64,000 nt of DNA from Perkinsus olseni (lineage: Eukaryota > Perkinsozoa > Perkinsida). Shown piece after piece: positions 37,504 through 50,039 of the stretch. Where the stretch lies: assembly GCA_013115125.1 (NCBI GenBank), contig JABANN010000104.1:1-64000 (forward strand). Reading direction: 5' to 3'. The translations under genes were made by a program, and so were the position numbers. The notes beneath the pieces were generated by a model. It did not search any database, was not told the origin of the DNA, and worked only from the letters and a program-made list of their open reading frames with translations. The first letter of the stretch is position 1; every line of letters starts with the position of its first letter.

Positions 37504-37721
37504 AGCAAAACAACAAGTTCTGACCAAGATCGACGGCTGTCTCACGGCTGTTCTTCTGATGCGCCGTAGAGCAGAAGAAATCTCGCTCGCCCTAAAATAG
37601 GACGTTTCCCGCGAACGGTCCGCCCTTTTAATCCAAATTAATTCAAGTCTGAGATCTACGACGCTGAGAAACATGAATTAAGGTTGGCGATGAATGTAAT
37701 TGGACTGATTTTGGAAGGTGA

Positions 37722-39500
37722 TCAAGTATCCGCTTTAATGAAGAGCTTTCGATACCAATTCGTAACGGCTTCAGGTGGGCCATGGTATAGGGCGAGTGCT
37801 GTCTCAAAGGCAATAAGGATTATGATAATCTTCTCTAATCTATTAGAGTGCCTGATCATCGACAAGACAATCTGTCGTAACGCTTGTACCGTTGGAGCTG
37901 ACCTGTGGCGCACATGCTCCCCAAAAGCAGCCATGAAATCGGAATGATATGATAGTCTTAGGTTTAGCAACCCAATACGCCGCTTCAGGTCGAAGTTGTT
38001 CACAACTTGCTCGAACAATCTCTCGGAGCTAAAGCAGTGGAAGCGATCGGAAATGTATCACGTAGCGTGTACCGCTGCTACCTACCCATCAAACTCCCAT
38101 AGTATCTCCGGGACGTCTAGTAAATCAGCCTCACCTAAATTGAGTTGGTACCTGGGAGTAGTCACAGTTCCATCTTAACCCATCATTAGCATTTGCGCGG
38201 TACCGTAGTGAATGGAGGACTCTCTCCGATTTGAAGATCTCATCCGATACCGAATTGAGATGCCAGCTGCGTAGATTAGCAGCTAAGGTGTTCATCTCGG
38301 AATGCTTTGCCTGAGGTAGCTTCGAGTAATTCACATCATGCCGTCGGCGGCCTCCTCACTTTCAGAAAGCGTTCGATCTTCGCCTCGACTACATTAAGTC
38401 TACTTGCCGAGGCCAAGGCGAGGGACGCGACCAGCATCTCACTCGATCGCTGAGTGTCTTGTGGTGTGATGTAGAGTACCTGTACATCATGTAGGACCAC
38501 TCTTGTAGACCCCATCCACCTACACCATCCACAACTTTGCTCTCTATTTTCACTGGTAGATGCCGCCGTGTGGCCGCTTTCTTGAGGCTCGACTTCCTCA
38601 GTAAATGGGGGGAAGCAGCCGTCGTTGTCATCACACTACTCTGTGCACCCCTCCCGTCAATGGACGCGTCTCTTGCATCCATCTGCTCGACTGCCATCAC
38701 CTCCTCGCTCAAACCTGCACTTCAACTACTACATTTACTCCCCAAGATTCCCAACATTCCATGCGTTGATTGATCATTTTTTCAACGGTACTAACCACAA
38801 TCGTATCACTACCTCTGGCCGAGGATAGGGACGGGTCAGGACGGGTGACGTCGGTGGGCTGCAAGTCGTCCTCCTCCTCCCGTCGCCTGAGCATGATGAT
38901 CACTTCTCATGGGTGTCTTCAAACGGCATACCAAAACCCCTGAGCAACTGAAGCGAGCCCATCATCCTCCTCTGGTGAAGTACACCACGTGACTAAGGCA
39001 TTGTCACGAAAGAAGACTGCGGTCCCTGATAGGAAGCTTCGTGCTACTACAGCGCACAGTAGTACTACGAGACTGTTCATCATCGAACCGTGGAGAGGCG
39101 AGCTTGGCATAGAGCCATCCTCCTTGCCCTGACACGCATGTATCGGCCCCCCGTGCCTGCAGTACTACATAGACACAGCAGCAGTCGATGATGATGAAGC
39201 TGCTTGCTATCACCACCTTCATCTCATCATTCAGCCTCTTCAAGTCTAATGTGCCATTGTCCCAGAGAACTCGTACTCTTACTCTGCTCGAGTACGGCAA
39301 TGGATTGGTGGTAAGGCCCACTAGAGGTTTACGAGCTAATGCGCTATGGCGAGCATTCAATGCAGCTGAAAGGGGCGAACCTCTCCCCGGCTCCTGTCCG
39401 AACAACACTCCTACCTGTGGATGCGAGAGCTCGGATAGATGATGACTTCGAGATGAAGTTGAGCGATGTTGTTTGATTCACCCAAGCGACCGATAACATC
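37722..39500 (-). CDS. RMD1/RMND1-type (DUF155) mitochondrial-like protein
   Basis: Several exons carry the DUF155 signature. The last (38018-37722) has FEQVVNNFDLKRRIGLLNLR and the hallmark hydrophobic RLEKIIIILIAFETALALYH just before the end. Upstream exons give NLGEADLLDVPEILWEFDG (about 38120), LSGTAVFFRDNALVTWCTSP (about 39035-38980) and VRVLWDNGTLDLKRLNDEMK (about 39260). The N-terminus is Arg/Ser/Ala-rich like a mitochondrial transit peptide. RMND1 supports mitochondrial translation in animals; yeast RMD1 has a meiotic role. The exact start (39408-39526 zone) and several introns are not solved. Confidence 0.62.
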
Positions 39501-40351
39501 ATCACTGACTGAAGGACGTTCAGCAACGCCTCTCAATTACTGTTCAACACAACAATGGTCGCAATGAAGTCCTAGACTTATTAGTATCGGCATGGTATGG
39601 AGTAGCGAGAGGCGCCACTCCGCTGGAACCACTCCGCTTGGAATGGCCATTGGTCTTCATACCCCTTGGGCATGCCCATACAATTCTAGTTGTCCATTCA
39701 TTACTGTTCGTATGATCAGTGCGTCTACTACTATGATGAGAGGCCCCGTGAGCCTTCTCACTACAGATCTGGTCGCAACAGTAACGACCTCATGATCACT
39801 GAGTATTACCAATACTTGATAGCTACAGCATACATCGATCAAGTGTCCTCCAGGCCCAGATCAAAACGCAGTAGCAGCCAGCATGAGAGACCTGGACTAG
39901 AGTGAGCTGCTCACCATCACAGTCTACCCTCTATCCCATAAGCGCTGTAGATCAATCCGTGATAATAGCCGTCAACCATCTTTGAAACCTTCGCTACCTC
40001 AAAGTTCCTAATTTCCAAGGTTGCACCAGAGAGTGTCCGAGTCACTAAAACAGTCGGCTTCCATATCCGCAACCCTGGACGCGCACCAACAGCCATCGGG
40101 CTTGGCGGGAGGCACGATTCACCAGGTAGCGCTGAAAATCTCGCTCGCCCAGATGATCGATGCCCGCTGTAGCTGGCCTCTTTTTCACCTTGTTTGAACC
40201 GTGACCTAAAGATGGCGAAGGGTAATAGGGGAACAGGGGTGGTATGTACGTGGATGGCCGAATCGGGTACAGCTGTGATAGCAGAGTGGTGCTGTCGGTC
40301 GACGGCTTTAAATTGACCGCCTAGTCGCTTGGATTCGGTGGGGAGGTGGTG
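39501..40351. other. Divergent intergenic region (strand switch)
   Basis: Separates the long minus-strand array from the plus-strand L31e-SNU13 pair, so it should contain promoters firing both ways. Short open frames here are shadows without domains. I see no TATA-like or other named element that I would stand behind. Confidence 0.4.
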
Positions 40352-40372
40352 TTTTATTGTCGCTGTTTTTAG
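40352..40372 (+). promoter_or_regulatory. Candidate spliced-leader (trans-splice) acceptor upstream of RPL31
   Basis: A T-rich tract ends in TTTTTAG at 40372, followed by 20 bases and then the first ATG (40393). No coding exon precedes it on this strand, so the AG has no cis partner. In perkinsids and dinoflagellates nuclear mRNAs receive a 22-nt leader at such sites. Its use here is inferred. Confidence 0.5.
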
Positions 40373-40392
40373 GAGACTCTGGCAACAAGATC

Positions 40393-40760
40393 ATGCAGCC
40401 CTTGACTGTTGATCACACGATTCACGTCCACAAGATCGTGCACAAGCAGACCTTCAAGAAGCGCGCTCCTAAGGTCGTTCGTGCCATTAAGGCCTTCGCC
40501 CAGAAGCAGATGAAGACCGAGGATGTCCGCATCGATACCAAGCTTAACAAGTACTATCCCCGTCATCTCGTCCGTCATTGACCATTCATTGGTACCCTGT
40601 TAGGTTCATCTGGTCTAAGGGTATCCGCAACATCCCCCGCAGGGTCCGCGTCCGTCTGTCCCGTCGTCAGGCTGAGGAGGGTGAGGAGATGTACACTCTT
40701 GTGCAGTACCTTCCCGTCCAGAGCTTCGAGGGCCTCCAGACCGAGGTCGTGAGCGCTTAA
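40393..40760 (+). CDS. RPL31: 60S ribosomal protein L31e
   Basis: Two exons (40393-40550, 40604-40760) encode 104 residues. Conserved L31e blocks are FKKRAPKVVRAIKAFAQKQM, TEDVRIDTKLNK joined across the 53-nt intron to FIWSKGIRNIPRRVRVRLSR, and YTLVQYLPVQSFEGLQT. It is a large-subunit protein at the peptide exit tunnel. The N-terminus is about 20 residues shorter than the human form. SNU13 follows on the same strand; both are highly expressed RNA-binding housekeeping proteins. Confidence 0.95.
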
Positions 40761-41145
40761 GTTTCCTACTATCGGCAAGCGTCGTCGTTAAGATCAGCAG
40801 CAGCCAGTTTTCATTCTCATCATCACGTAGTCAACAGTCTACACCTACCTGATGCTCAGTAGGGTTACTATTGTTGCTGCAAATGTTGTTGGATGATGAA
40901 GACGAGGGACTGTCGATTAGCGTCGGTATCTGTCGCCTGTGATGACTAAAAGCTCCACCATCTATCGGTTCCGGGATTATCGTGGCCTTTTGTTTATGAG
41001 ATGACCTCTGTCACTGGTATACACCGGGGGGTGGGTTCGGGGACGGCGGTGGGGATTCGTTAAATGATGGAATGATGGTAGTCCTATAATTGCCCTCGTG
41101 ATCGGCAAGTGAAGGGCCTTGTTCCTGTTTACCACTCATATTACA
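40761..41145 (+). other. Spacer between RPL31 and SNU13
   Basis: No open frame of note. It should hold the RPL31 3' end and the SNU13 upstream region, including a pyrimidine-rich stretch with CTCATATTACA just before the SNU13 ATG. G-rich runs occur near 41027-41050. No further element could be named. Confidence 0.4.
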
Positions 41146-41641
41146 ATGTCCGACGCTGAAGTTAACCCTAAGGCTTACCCTCTCGCCTCCGCGGATCTCA
41201 CCGCCACCATTATGGATTTAGTGCAGCAGGTAATCATCATCAGCAACTTGACATTCCTTTCTATTGACTTGTGATTGTTGTTCAGTCCTGCAACTATAAG
41301 CAGCTCCGCAAGGGTGCTAACGAGGCCACCAAGACCCTTAACCGTGGTACCGCCGAGGTCATCGTCTTGGCTGCTGATACCGAGCCTTTGGAGATCATTC
41401 TCCATCTTCCTCTGGTCTGTGAGGACAAGAACGTTCCGTAAGTTCTCAGCATACTTCTTAGCTTCGGTAATAAGGGTCGATTTTTCTCAGTTATGTGTTC
41501 GTGAAGTCCAAGACTGCTCTGGGACGTGCCTGTGGTGTGTCCCGTCCTGTGGTCGCTTGCAGCATCACCAGCAAGGAGGGCTCTCAGCTCATGACCCAGA
41601 TTCAGGACTTGAAGGATTCCATTGAGCAGATCCTCATCTAA
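41146..41641 (+). CDS. SNU13: SNU13/NHP2L1 (L7Ae-family 15.5K protein)
   Basis: Three exons (41146-41229, 41286-41437, 41491-41641) encode 128 residues, exactly the usual length. The L7Ae fold is seen in [60 protein letters not shown] and the C-terminal helix ending in QILI. The protein binds kink-turns in U4 snRNA and in C/D-box snoRNAs, so it serves both pre-mRNA splicing and rRNA modification. Introns are 56 and 53 nt. Confidence 0.95.
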
Positions 41642-43150
41642 GGATGTATGCCGAGGTTTCAGTCGTCTACTACAACTACTACAACCCAACGTTGACACTT
41701 GGCACCAAAGGCTTTGTGTTCATAGTCTGTGAGTATGATGCACTGCATTCGTGTCGTCGGCAATCATCTCTATCGGCCGAAAAAACGACAGTTATGCAGA
41801 TATGCAGATCAGTGGAAGTGCGTACCAATTCGACCGATCAATAAATACCGATCGATAAATCAACATGATCATACATGCTAAGATGAGGAACGAGCCCGCA
41901 TGCACCAAGGGAGTATGTGAGTTAGAACAATTGCAGCAACACACGCTACTAAACTTCTCAAGAGTATTCCTACGTCGAAATGGGAAGAGATAGCGGTTGC
42001 AACAAACATCCCCGTTACAATTATAAAGTCCAATAGAGTCACAGTGCTATAACCCATCGTCCAAAGTGGAGATTGTTCTACGATAAAACTCTTCGGCCAC
42101 GGTGAACTGATAAGGCAGGGATTGAGAAGGGGGGTTTGAGGGGAGAACCTTATAATAGCGTTTCTGTCGACAACGCCGTCAAGGGCCAGGCTGGTCACGC
42201 GTCCTGCTGGCTCTTAAATTGTACGGGGGTATACAGACAAGTCTAGGCGCTGTCCTGGCACCTACCGTCAGGAGAGAAGGGCATCGTTAGTGGCCTCGTG
42301 CAGGAAGCTGACACGTCTTCAAGCACGCCCTCGGATGCTCACATTCCCTGTCGCCAGGCCCGTCCTATTGAAGCACTTATCGAACACGTACTTGGGATCA
42401 TCACTAGCCCGCTCACGTTGTGGTATACGTATCAGTTATCAATAACCTCTATGCATCCATACAAGTAGATTTCACCCGTTGTCGTCTCAACACCGGAGCG
42501 CGAGTCGTAGCCACCCTGTTTTCAGCAGCAATTTCATCACGGAGACAATTACCCTTCACCTGCACATCTGTAGTGCAGGTCCTGACTTTCGCCGCACGTC
42601 GGGACCTGCACCGTAGATGCACATAACACGTGCATGGCAGTGTCGTCTGCACCTATACGACTGTGCAGCGGTTGCCGATCTACTTGGATCAGATTGGAAG
42701 CCAATGCACACGATACACGCTAGTGCTTAAACTCGCAGAGGCAAACCTGCTGCCCAATAGGTTGAAATAACGTGCGAGTTCAACAGGACGCCACAGCCGG
42801 CACGATCCTTCGCCCTCAGTTGTGATGAAGTTGGCAGACCCAGCCAACTACCCATCTTAACTAGAGGGTCGGCAAAGCACAACACAGTTTCGCGTCGATA
42901 CATGTGAATTTGCAGCCTTCAGATTGTCGACCATTAACAACCCAAGAAGCAGTGATCTTCTAGCTGAACAATGCTAACGCTTCCACTACAGCCGAATTCT
43001 CGGAGAAACTTGTGTACAAGGGCGAAGAATAGTAAGCGTGATGGGTGGCGGCGGCCGCCTAGGACGGCAGTCAATACACTAATATACGCCTAACAACAAT
43101 ATTCATCTTGTTGTAGTATGACGTGCACTCTTTTGCTTCCTCTGTGGTAA
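41642..43150. other. Gene-poor convergent region
   Basis: About 1.5 kb between the SNU13 stop (plus) and the HemB stop (minus). A minus frame at 42198-41878 encodes hydrophobic segments but has no family and no spliced continuation. The most notable content is the hairpin at 42561-42623. No protein-coding gene is supported. Confidence 0.45.
42561..42623. ncRNA. 26-bp imperfect inverted repeat (candidate structured RNA)
   Basis: The left arm 42561-42586 and right arm 42598-42623 pair over 26 positions around an 11-base loop. Only six positions deviate from Watson-Crick pairing on the plus strand. Three of them are G-U wobbles and the other three are A-C or C-A. A 10-bp core, GTGCAGGTCC/GGACCTGCAC, pairs perfectly. 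The transcript and its function are unknown; it could also be a DNA palindrome from a mobile element. Confidence 0.4.
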
Positions 43151-44637
43151 TCACCATCGATTGAGGTTATCCAGAATAAATGGAGCGAAGTAGGTAATAA
43201 TAACCTAACAGCGAAGGCTTCACAAAAGTCGACAAGTGCAACAGAACTCACTGTAGCCCCAGCCCTGAGTAGCGAGATATGGGCTTCTCGAACAACTGCG
43301 TTCATATCCCCCGTTGCCTGGCCGTAGTCGTAGAGCATTTTATACCTACAAGTTGTAGGCTACAACCGAGTGTAATGAGAGGAAAATAGACTGCGTGACT
43401 ACAGCCTTACTCTCCACTAACTACATAGGCCACAATGGGGATGTTACAGGATTCCTTGAACTGGCGTATGATGTCCCCGTAAAACAGGCACGGCTTGACA
43501 ATTGCCATGTCAGCACCTAGGCATGACGGATAGTCTTGCCAATAGGACACACCGAAAGCAGCGGAACCCAAGGTACTACCTTCAGCAAGATCACGCTCCA
43601 ACGATCGCATAGCAATGGACGATGAGCCAACTGGGTGCTGATAGCGCTTGCGGTCACCCTTGAAGGTCGAGTCAACAGCATCACGGAAAGGGGCATACCT
43701 AGGGGATTGATACAGTGAAAGCTCTAGAGCAGCTTGTCTCTTAGCGCTTACATGACACTGGCCTTTTTACTCGTATAAGACATGATCTGCACATGCTCAT
43801 AGCCGTGGGAATCAAGGCTATCGCGAATAGTCGCCACGCGGGAGTCCATCATATCCGATGGGCAAACAACATCCGCGCCAGCCATGGCATACTTCAATGC
43901 GATATCCGCAAGCCGACAAACCGTGCGCTTATTGTCGATACCTGTGGGAGTCTATGATGGTAAGTCTACGACTAATGTATTACATTCCTCTCCATTCACG
44001 GTCCTCAGGATACCACAGTGCCCATGCGACGTATATTCGCACATGCATACGTCTGCTAAAACACACATACTCGATAGCTCTCGGTGTGACCTGACCAGGG
44101 AACTCTAAGTAATAACCATCAATGATACTGACATTTTTACTTGATGACTTTGATACACTCAACAACTGGGCATGTATCAGCATCAGCCATACCAGCACGA
44201 GGGTCCTTATCCTCTACCACGCCAAATAACCTACACATACAATCTCGTATACCCAATAATGATCTACACAATGTGCTGATAATACTACATGACATGCCTC
44301 AAACCCTTCTTCTCCAGCTCCCTGAGCTCATCAATAAGCCCAGGGTAGCTTCCATCAGCACCTCGGCCATATTGCATATTGGGACTAAATAGAACAGCCA
44401 CTGAACGTCGGAATAATTATAACGATGACGACGACCCCATTATTACCTAAAACCTGGTATCTCCTTATCTTCAACCTTGAGTGTTACAAAAACAGGCCAT
44501 ATGAGCTGAGACGAGTGAATATGAGGTTCTAGCCATTCCCGACATGCAGGATGGAATAGTGATGCATGTAGTTTGGTGCGAGGTAAGGCGGCCACAGCAG
44601 GGGCAGTAGCAGTAGATGAGGAATTGGGGCAAGACAT
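43151..44637 (-). CDS. HEMB: Delta-aminolevulinic acid dehydratase (porphobilinogen synthase), zinc type
   Basis: A multi-exon gene covering the whole enzyme. From the N-terminus: ALPRTKLHASLFHPACREWL and IWPVFVTLKVEDKEIPGF; GADGSYPGLIDELRELEKKG; FGVVEDKDPRAGMADADTC; the metal site DVCMCEYTSHGHCGIL; AGADVVCPSDMMDSRVATIR and VQIMSYTSK (a Schiff-base lysine region); RDLAEGADMAIVKPCLFYGD; VVSGEY; and VIITYFAPFILDNLNRW at the end. The enzyme condenses two aminolevulinates into porphobilinogen for haem. The three cysteines in the metal site mark the zinc-dependent class, as in animals, fungi and many bacteria, rather than the magnesium class of plant and apicomplexan plastids. Start at 44637; no obvious plastid leader. 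Confidence 0.88.
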
Positions 44638-45954
44638 GATATCGCAGGGACAACAAGGAATCCACAAAACTGTAAGGAATAAATTGATCGTAGAACGGCT
44701 AAGCAGAACGCGTGTTTAATAGTAGATCTCTCATGAGTTTCAAGAACGCTCCCAGGATCGTATTATACACGTTAAATCCAATCCTGGGAGCGCTCCTGAT
44801 TTCCAGGAGAGACAGTCTATTCAACACCCCCAGATTATCGTAGGCTGAGTGCGGAGCTAGAAAATAGTGATATCTTTATGCGCATCGCTCCGCCCGATCG
44901 TCGGTTTTGCACGCATGCGCATACTTAATCGATTGCACTGTAGCTTGGAATTGATGAAACCCCATTCGAAATGATGTCAAGTGATAATGATGATAACAAT
45001 AATTATACTTAGACATGCATCCGAAGTCTAATGTGGAAAACATACCTAACGTCTGAATTACTGCTTTTGCTTAGTATTATCATCTGTACTGCTGCTAATG
45101 ATGAGAAACGGTATCATCCTTGCCCTGACTACTACCCTAAGGGTGGGCCATTTGATGATAAAATCCTTGTCATGCATCACCATCTGAAGCAATCATTGAA
45201 TTCTTTCTAACGATTTGTACGTCAAGTTGACAGGACGCTGTCTAACAGGGAACGTCGGTGGAGCATCGACCTATCGGTGTTGTGCTGGTTTTAGCCTATC
45301 GAGGCCGGAACATATTAGAGCACCGATTAGATCCCTTCTCAGCTCTGCTGTAGGCATGGTTAGCAATAGTGTAAATCACTGTTTACATAGCTCAAAAGCG
45401 AGGTGAACGGATTGGTAACCGTGCCTAGTATCCCAGCAGGGCCCGGGGTGACTAAGGCAGCCCCCCTCTCAAGCATCATGGGTATCACTCTCAATGAACT
45501 ATCGACTGAGAGTCCGTGATCTGCGGGTCAACAACCTTCGATAAATTCCCGACAACTCCAACAGTTCAACGCGACAACGCAGTGACCATGGAAAGGATGA
45601 GAAGGCACAACACGCACAACTAAAATCGTGCTTTCCTTCATCTAACAGTCGGTCAGCAGTGGTGACAAGAGCGATACTCAAGTCAAACAAGATAAACGGT
45701 CGCCGCCGTGACTACTGGTAGGAGCAATAAAGCGGGCCGGCGTTTACATACCGTCCTTGAAATACTGCATACCAACGACGTATCAAGGACACCAATGGAC
45801 TACACCAGATGGGTAGCAAGAGGAACAATGATAGATGTGTTAACAACCTGAAGCTATCATCCAGAAAACTGAAGTGTACTATTATCATCACAGAAATCGG
45901 AAAATAGAGAAACGTGAATATAAATCTGATCCAGCATATGAATGAATCTTCTTT
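44638..45954. other. Gene-poor region between HemB and the CDPK
   Basis: About 1.3 kb without a supportable gene. It holds two hairpins (44747-44809) close to the HemB upstream side. Short frames elsewhere have no domains. The 3' flank of the kinase gene lies at its right end. Confidence 0.4.
44747..44809. repeat. Two adjacent perfect hairpins
   Basis: CGCTCCCAGGAT at 44747-44758 pairs perfectly with ATCCTGGGAGCG at 44781-44792 (12 bp, 22-base spacer). It is followed at once by CTCCTG, five spacer bases and CAGGAG at 44793-44809. They sit about 110 bp upstream of the HemB start codon, in its putative promoter. They could be a regulatory structure or the remains of a mobile element's ends. 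Confidence 0.5.
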
Positions 45955-47983
<2,029 letters not shown>

Positions 47984-48106
47984 GATGATAAATTATGATG
48001 TGATAATAACAACAATCAACGGTAGCAAGAACACTAGATTGCCACTACTGTTTAACAGAACAACGGCGGCCGTTGAGAAACGTGATATGCATGATAATAC
48101 AGTAAA

Positions 48107-49500
48107 TTACGGTGGTGAGCAGAGAGAAGGAGCCGGCACACCAGCATCCCGCAGCAGCTCGATGGCCTTCGGACCCAGCATCGCCAGCTCTTCTGATGTG
48201 AGGATAGAGGAGCCGTCGGCGGAGATCTCATCTAGCAGTTTGCCCAGACCAAGTCGTAACTCCTCAAACTCAGGTAGATTATCTGGCATGGACTGGAACT
48301 TGCTGCGTGAGCTATACATACACTTACCTGCTAGGCCTGGCTCCACTTCGAAGACATCAGCACCAGAGCTACTACTCCCGCTGCTGCTTTCGGGCATTGG
48401 AACATCACGGTCAGCGGGAGGAACCTTATTAGCCTCTCCCGGTGAGTTCTCATTATCATTATCATCGTCATTGTCATTTTCATTATCATCGTCCGCATCC
48501 TCATCGTCACTGAACCCGACGGCATCATCCTCACTATCTTCCTCTCGACGACCAGAATGATGAAGATTTCTGATCCTATCAATATCGAATCCGTCCTCAT
48601 CGTCATCGTCCTCGTCATCCTCTGCCTCCCGATCGGAGCAGCCATTCTCGTCCTCCTCCTCGTGAGCTTCCCTTCCATCATCACCTTTGATGTGCACATG
48701 TCGTCTATGATGACCGGCAATGCACTCACCCTCTTCCTCTCCACCCTCATCATCATCCTGCCCTTCCTGCCGCGTGGCGATACCGATCTCCGCGAGTCTA
48801 CTCTTAACGTCCGATGCTAGGCGTTCGTATCCATCACTGATGACCGACGAAGAATAACCAAGGATGGCGGGTGATTCTGGATCCTCACTCGTGTACTGGT
48901 AGATTGATGGCAATAATGCCGTATCTATCCGGAGCATGTTTATAGTCCTCCCATAACCTCCCCAAGAGCTCGTCCTCCTCCTCTGACCAAGGTGGGCCAG
49001 AGGATACCTCTTCTAGCACCTTACCACTAGCTGCGGCCTTCATAGTCTCGTAACTATGACATGTACCACCGTGATGACCACCATGATAATCGACACGATT
49101 CTTATGGAGGTGGCTTTATTGTAATGAACACTACGAGTGGAATCATTCATGAGGAGGTATGCGAGGAGTGTCATCGACAGGACCGTTGAAAAGCGGTTCA
49201 ATTGCGAAGTCCGGCATTACTATTATCAATTTGGTGCAGGGTTGGTCAGTTCAACGAAAACGCAGTATCACGCGGAATATGGAACGCCCGCATGGGGAAT
49301 CCGAGACGGTTATTTATTGAAGCTAACCAAATTGAGAACGGCCCGAATATGGTCCTCTTGGCTTGTTCCGACTCCTCTAGGTTGCCAACATGCAGCCTTG
49401 CTTACGCTTCGCCCTCATGCATGCGCTCGAGTATATCCTTACTATCATCATCTTGATAATCAGTTAGTATACCAGTAAACTCAGCCTCCATAGACATCAG
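48107..49500 (-). CDS. Myb/SANT-type protein with long acidic C-terminal region
   Basis: An exon at about 49040-48950 encodes SSGPPWSEEEDELLGRLWED and RYGIIAINLP. After a short intron this continues as SDGYERLASDVKSRLAEIGI, together resembling a single Myb/SANT repeat of the ZZZ3 kind. From about 48790 to 48400 the protein is dominated by Asp/Glu runs. The last ~70 residues are helical (LPEFEELRLGLGKLLDEIS), ending at 48107. A probable first exon near 49494 begins MSMEAEFTGILTDYQDDDSK. It is probably a chromatin or transcription factor. The intron after the Myb first half could not be solved in phase. Confidence 0.5.
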
Positions 49501-50039
49501 CTGACCTCCTCTGATACACAATGATAATGGAGAAGATACCCCAAGATGAATTCCCACCTTCCTCCCCGTAACTTAGGAAAAATAGCCTCTAGATAGAGAC
49601 AGCTAGTCTTCATAGCGTTTTGGAGGAACCTCTTGGCCACCGCGAGACAAAACTCTAAGCATGAGCCATAGTATAATATCACGATAATGATGACAATACC
49701 CTACTTATCACATCGCTATGTTGTTGAGGGTTCACGTGGACTTTAGGATCCGTCAGTATTTTATGTAGTACTATTAAATGAGATAGTTGGAAAAAGAATG
49801 CTATGTTGCATGGCTAAGACAGAGAGGAAAAAGATACATCGAAGGACCGGTGTAGATAGTACTACTACCCTAAGGGTTATCATCTGTGTGAGTAGATAGA
49901 CACAGTCCCTATTGATTGATGGTCCATTGGTTAGGTACCCGTCACCTAGCATATACATCAGGTTATTAATAGTATCAGTATGTGCTAAGTCCATTAGTAT
50001 CTGATGGTGAAAACTAATCGTGATACCACTCCATTCGCA
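49501..50039. other. Interval with unassigned coding-like frame
   Basis: A minus-strand frame at 49994-49761 gives DLAHTDTINNLMYMLGDGYL with a plausible start, but I could not join it to the Timeless gene upstream or the Myb-type gene downstream. It may be an exon of either or a small separate gene. Confidence 0.25.

Noticed and set aside
41878-42198. Membrane-protein gene on the minus strand between SNU13 and HemB
   Set aside because: Hydrophobic but with no family, no spliced continuation and no clear start context; may be chance.
45215-45406. Small plus-strand gene in the HemB-CDPK gap
   Set aside because: No domain, no acceptor-like site before the start, and a composition like the surrounding non-coding sequence.
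48557-48820. Plus-strand hydrophobic protein of 87 residues
   Set aside because: It is the antisense shadow of the Asp/Glu-rich region of the Myb-type gene; GAT/GAA complements read as Ile, Leu and Phe.
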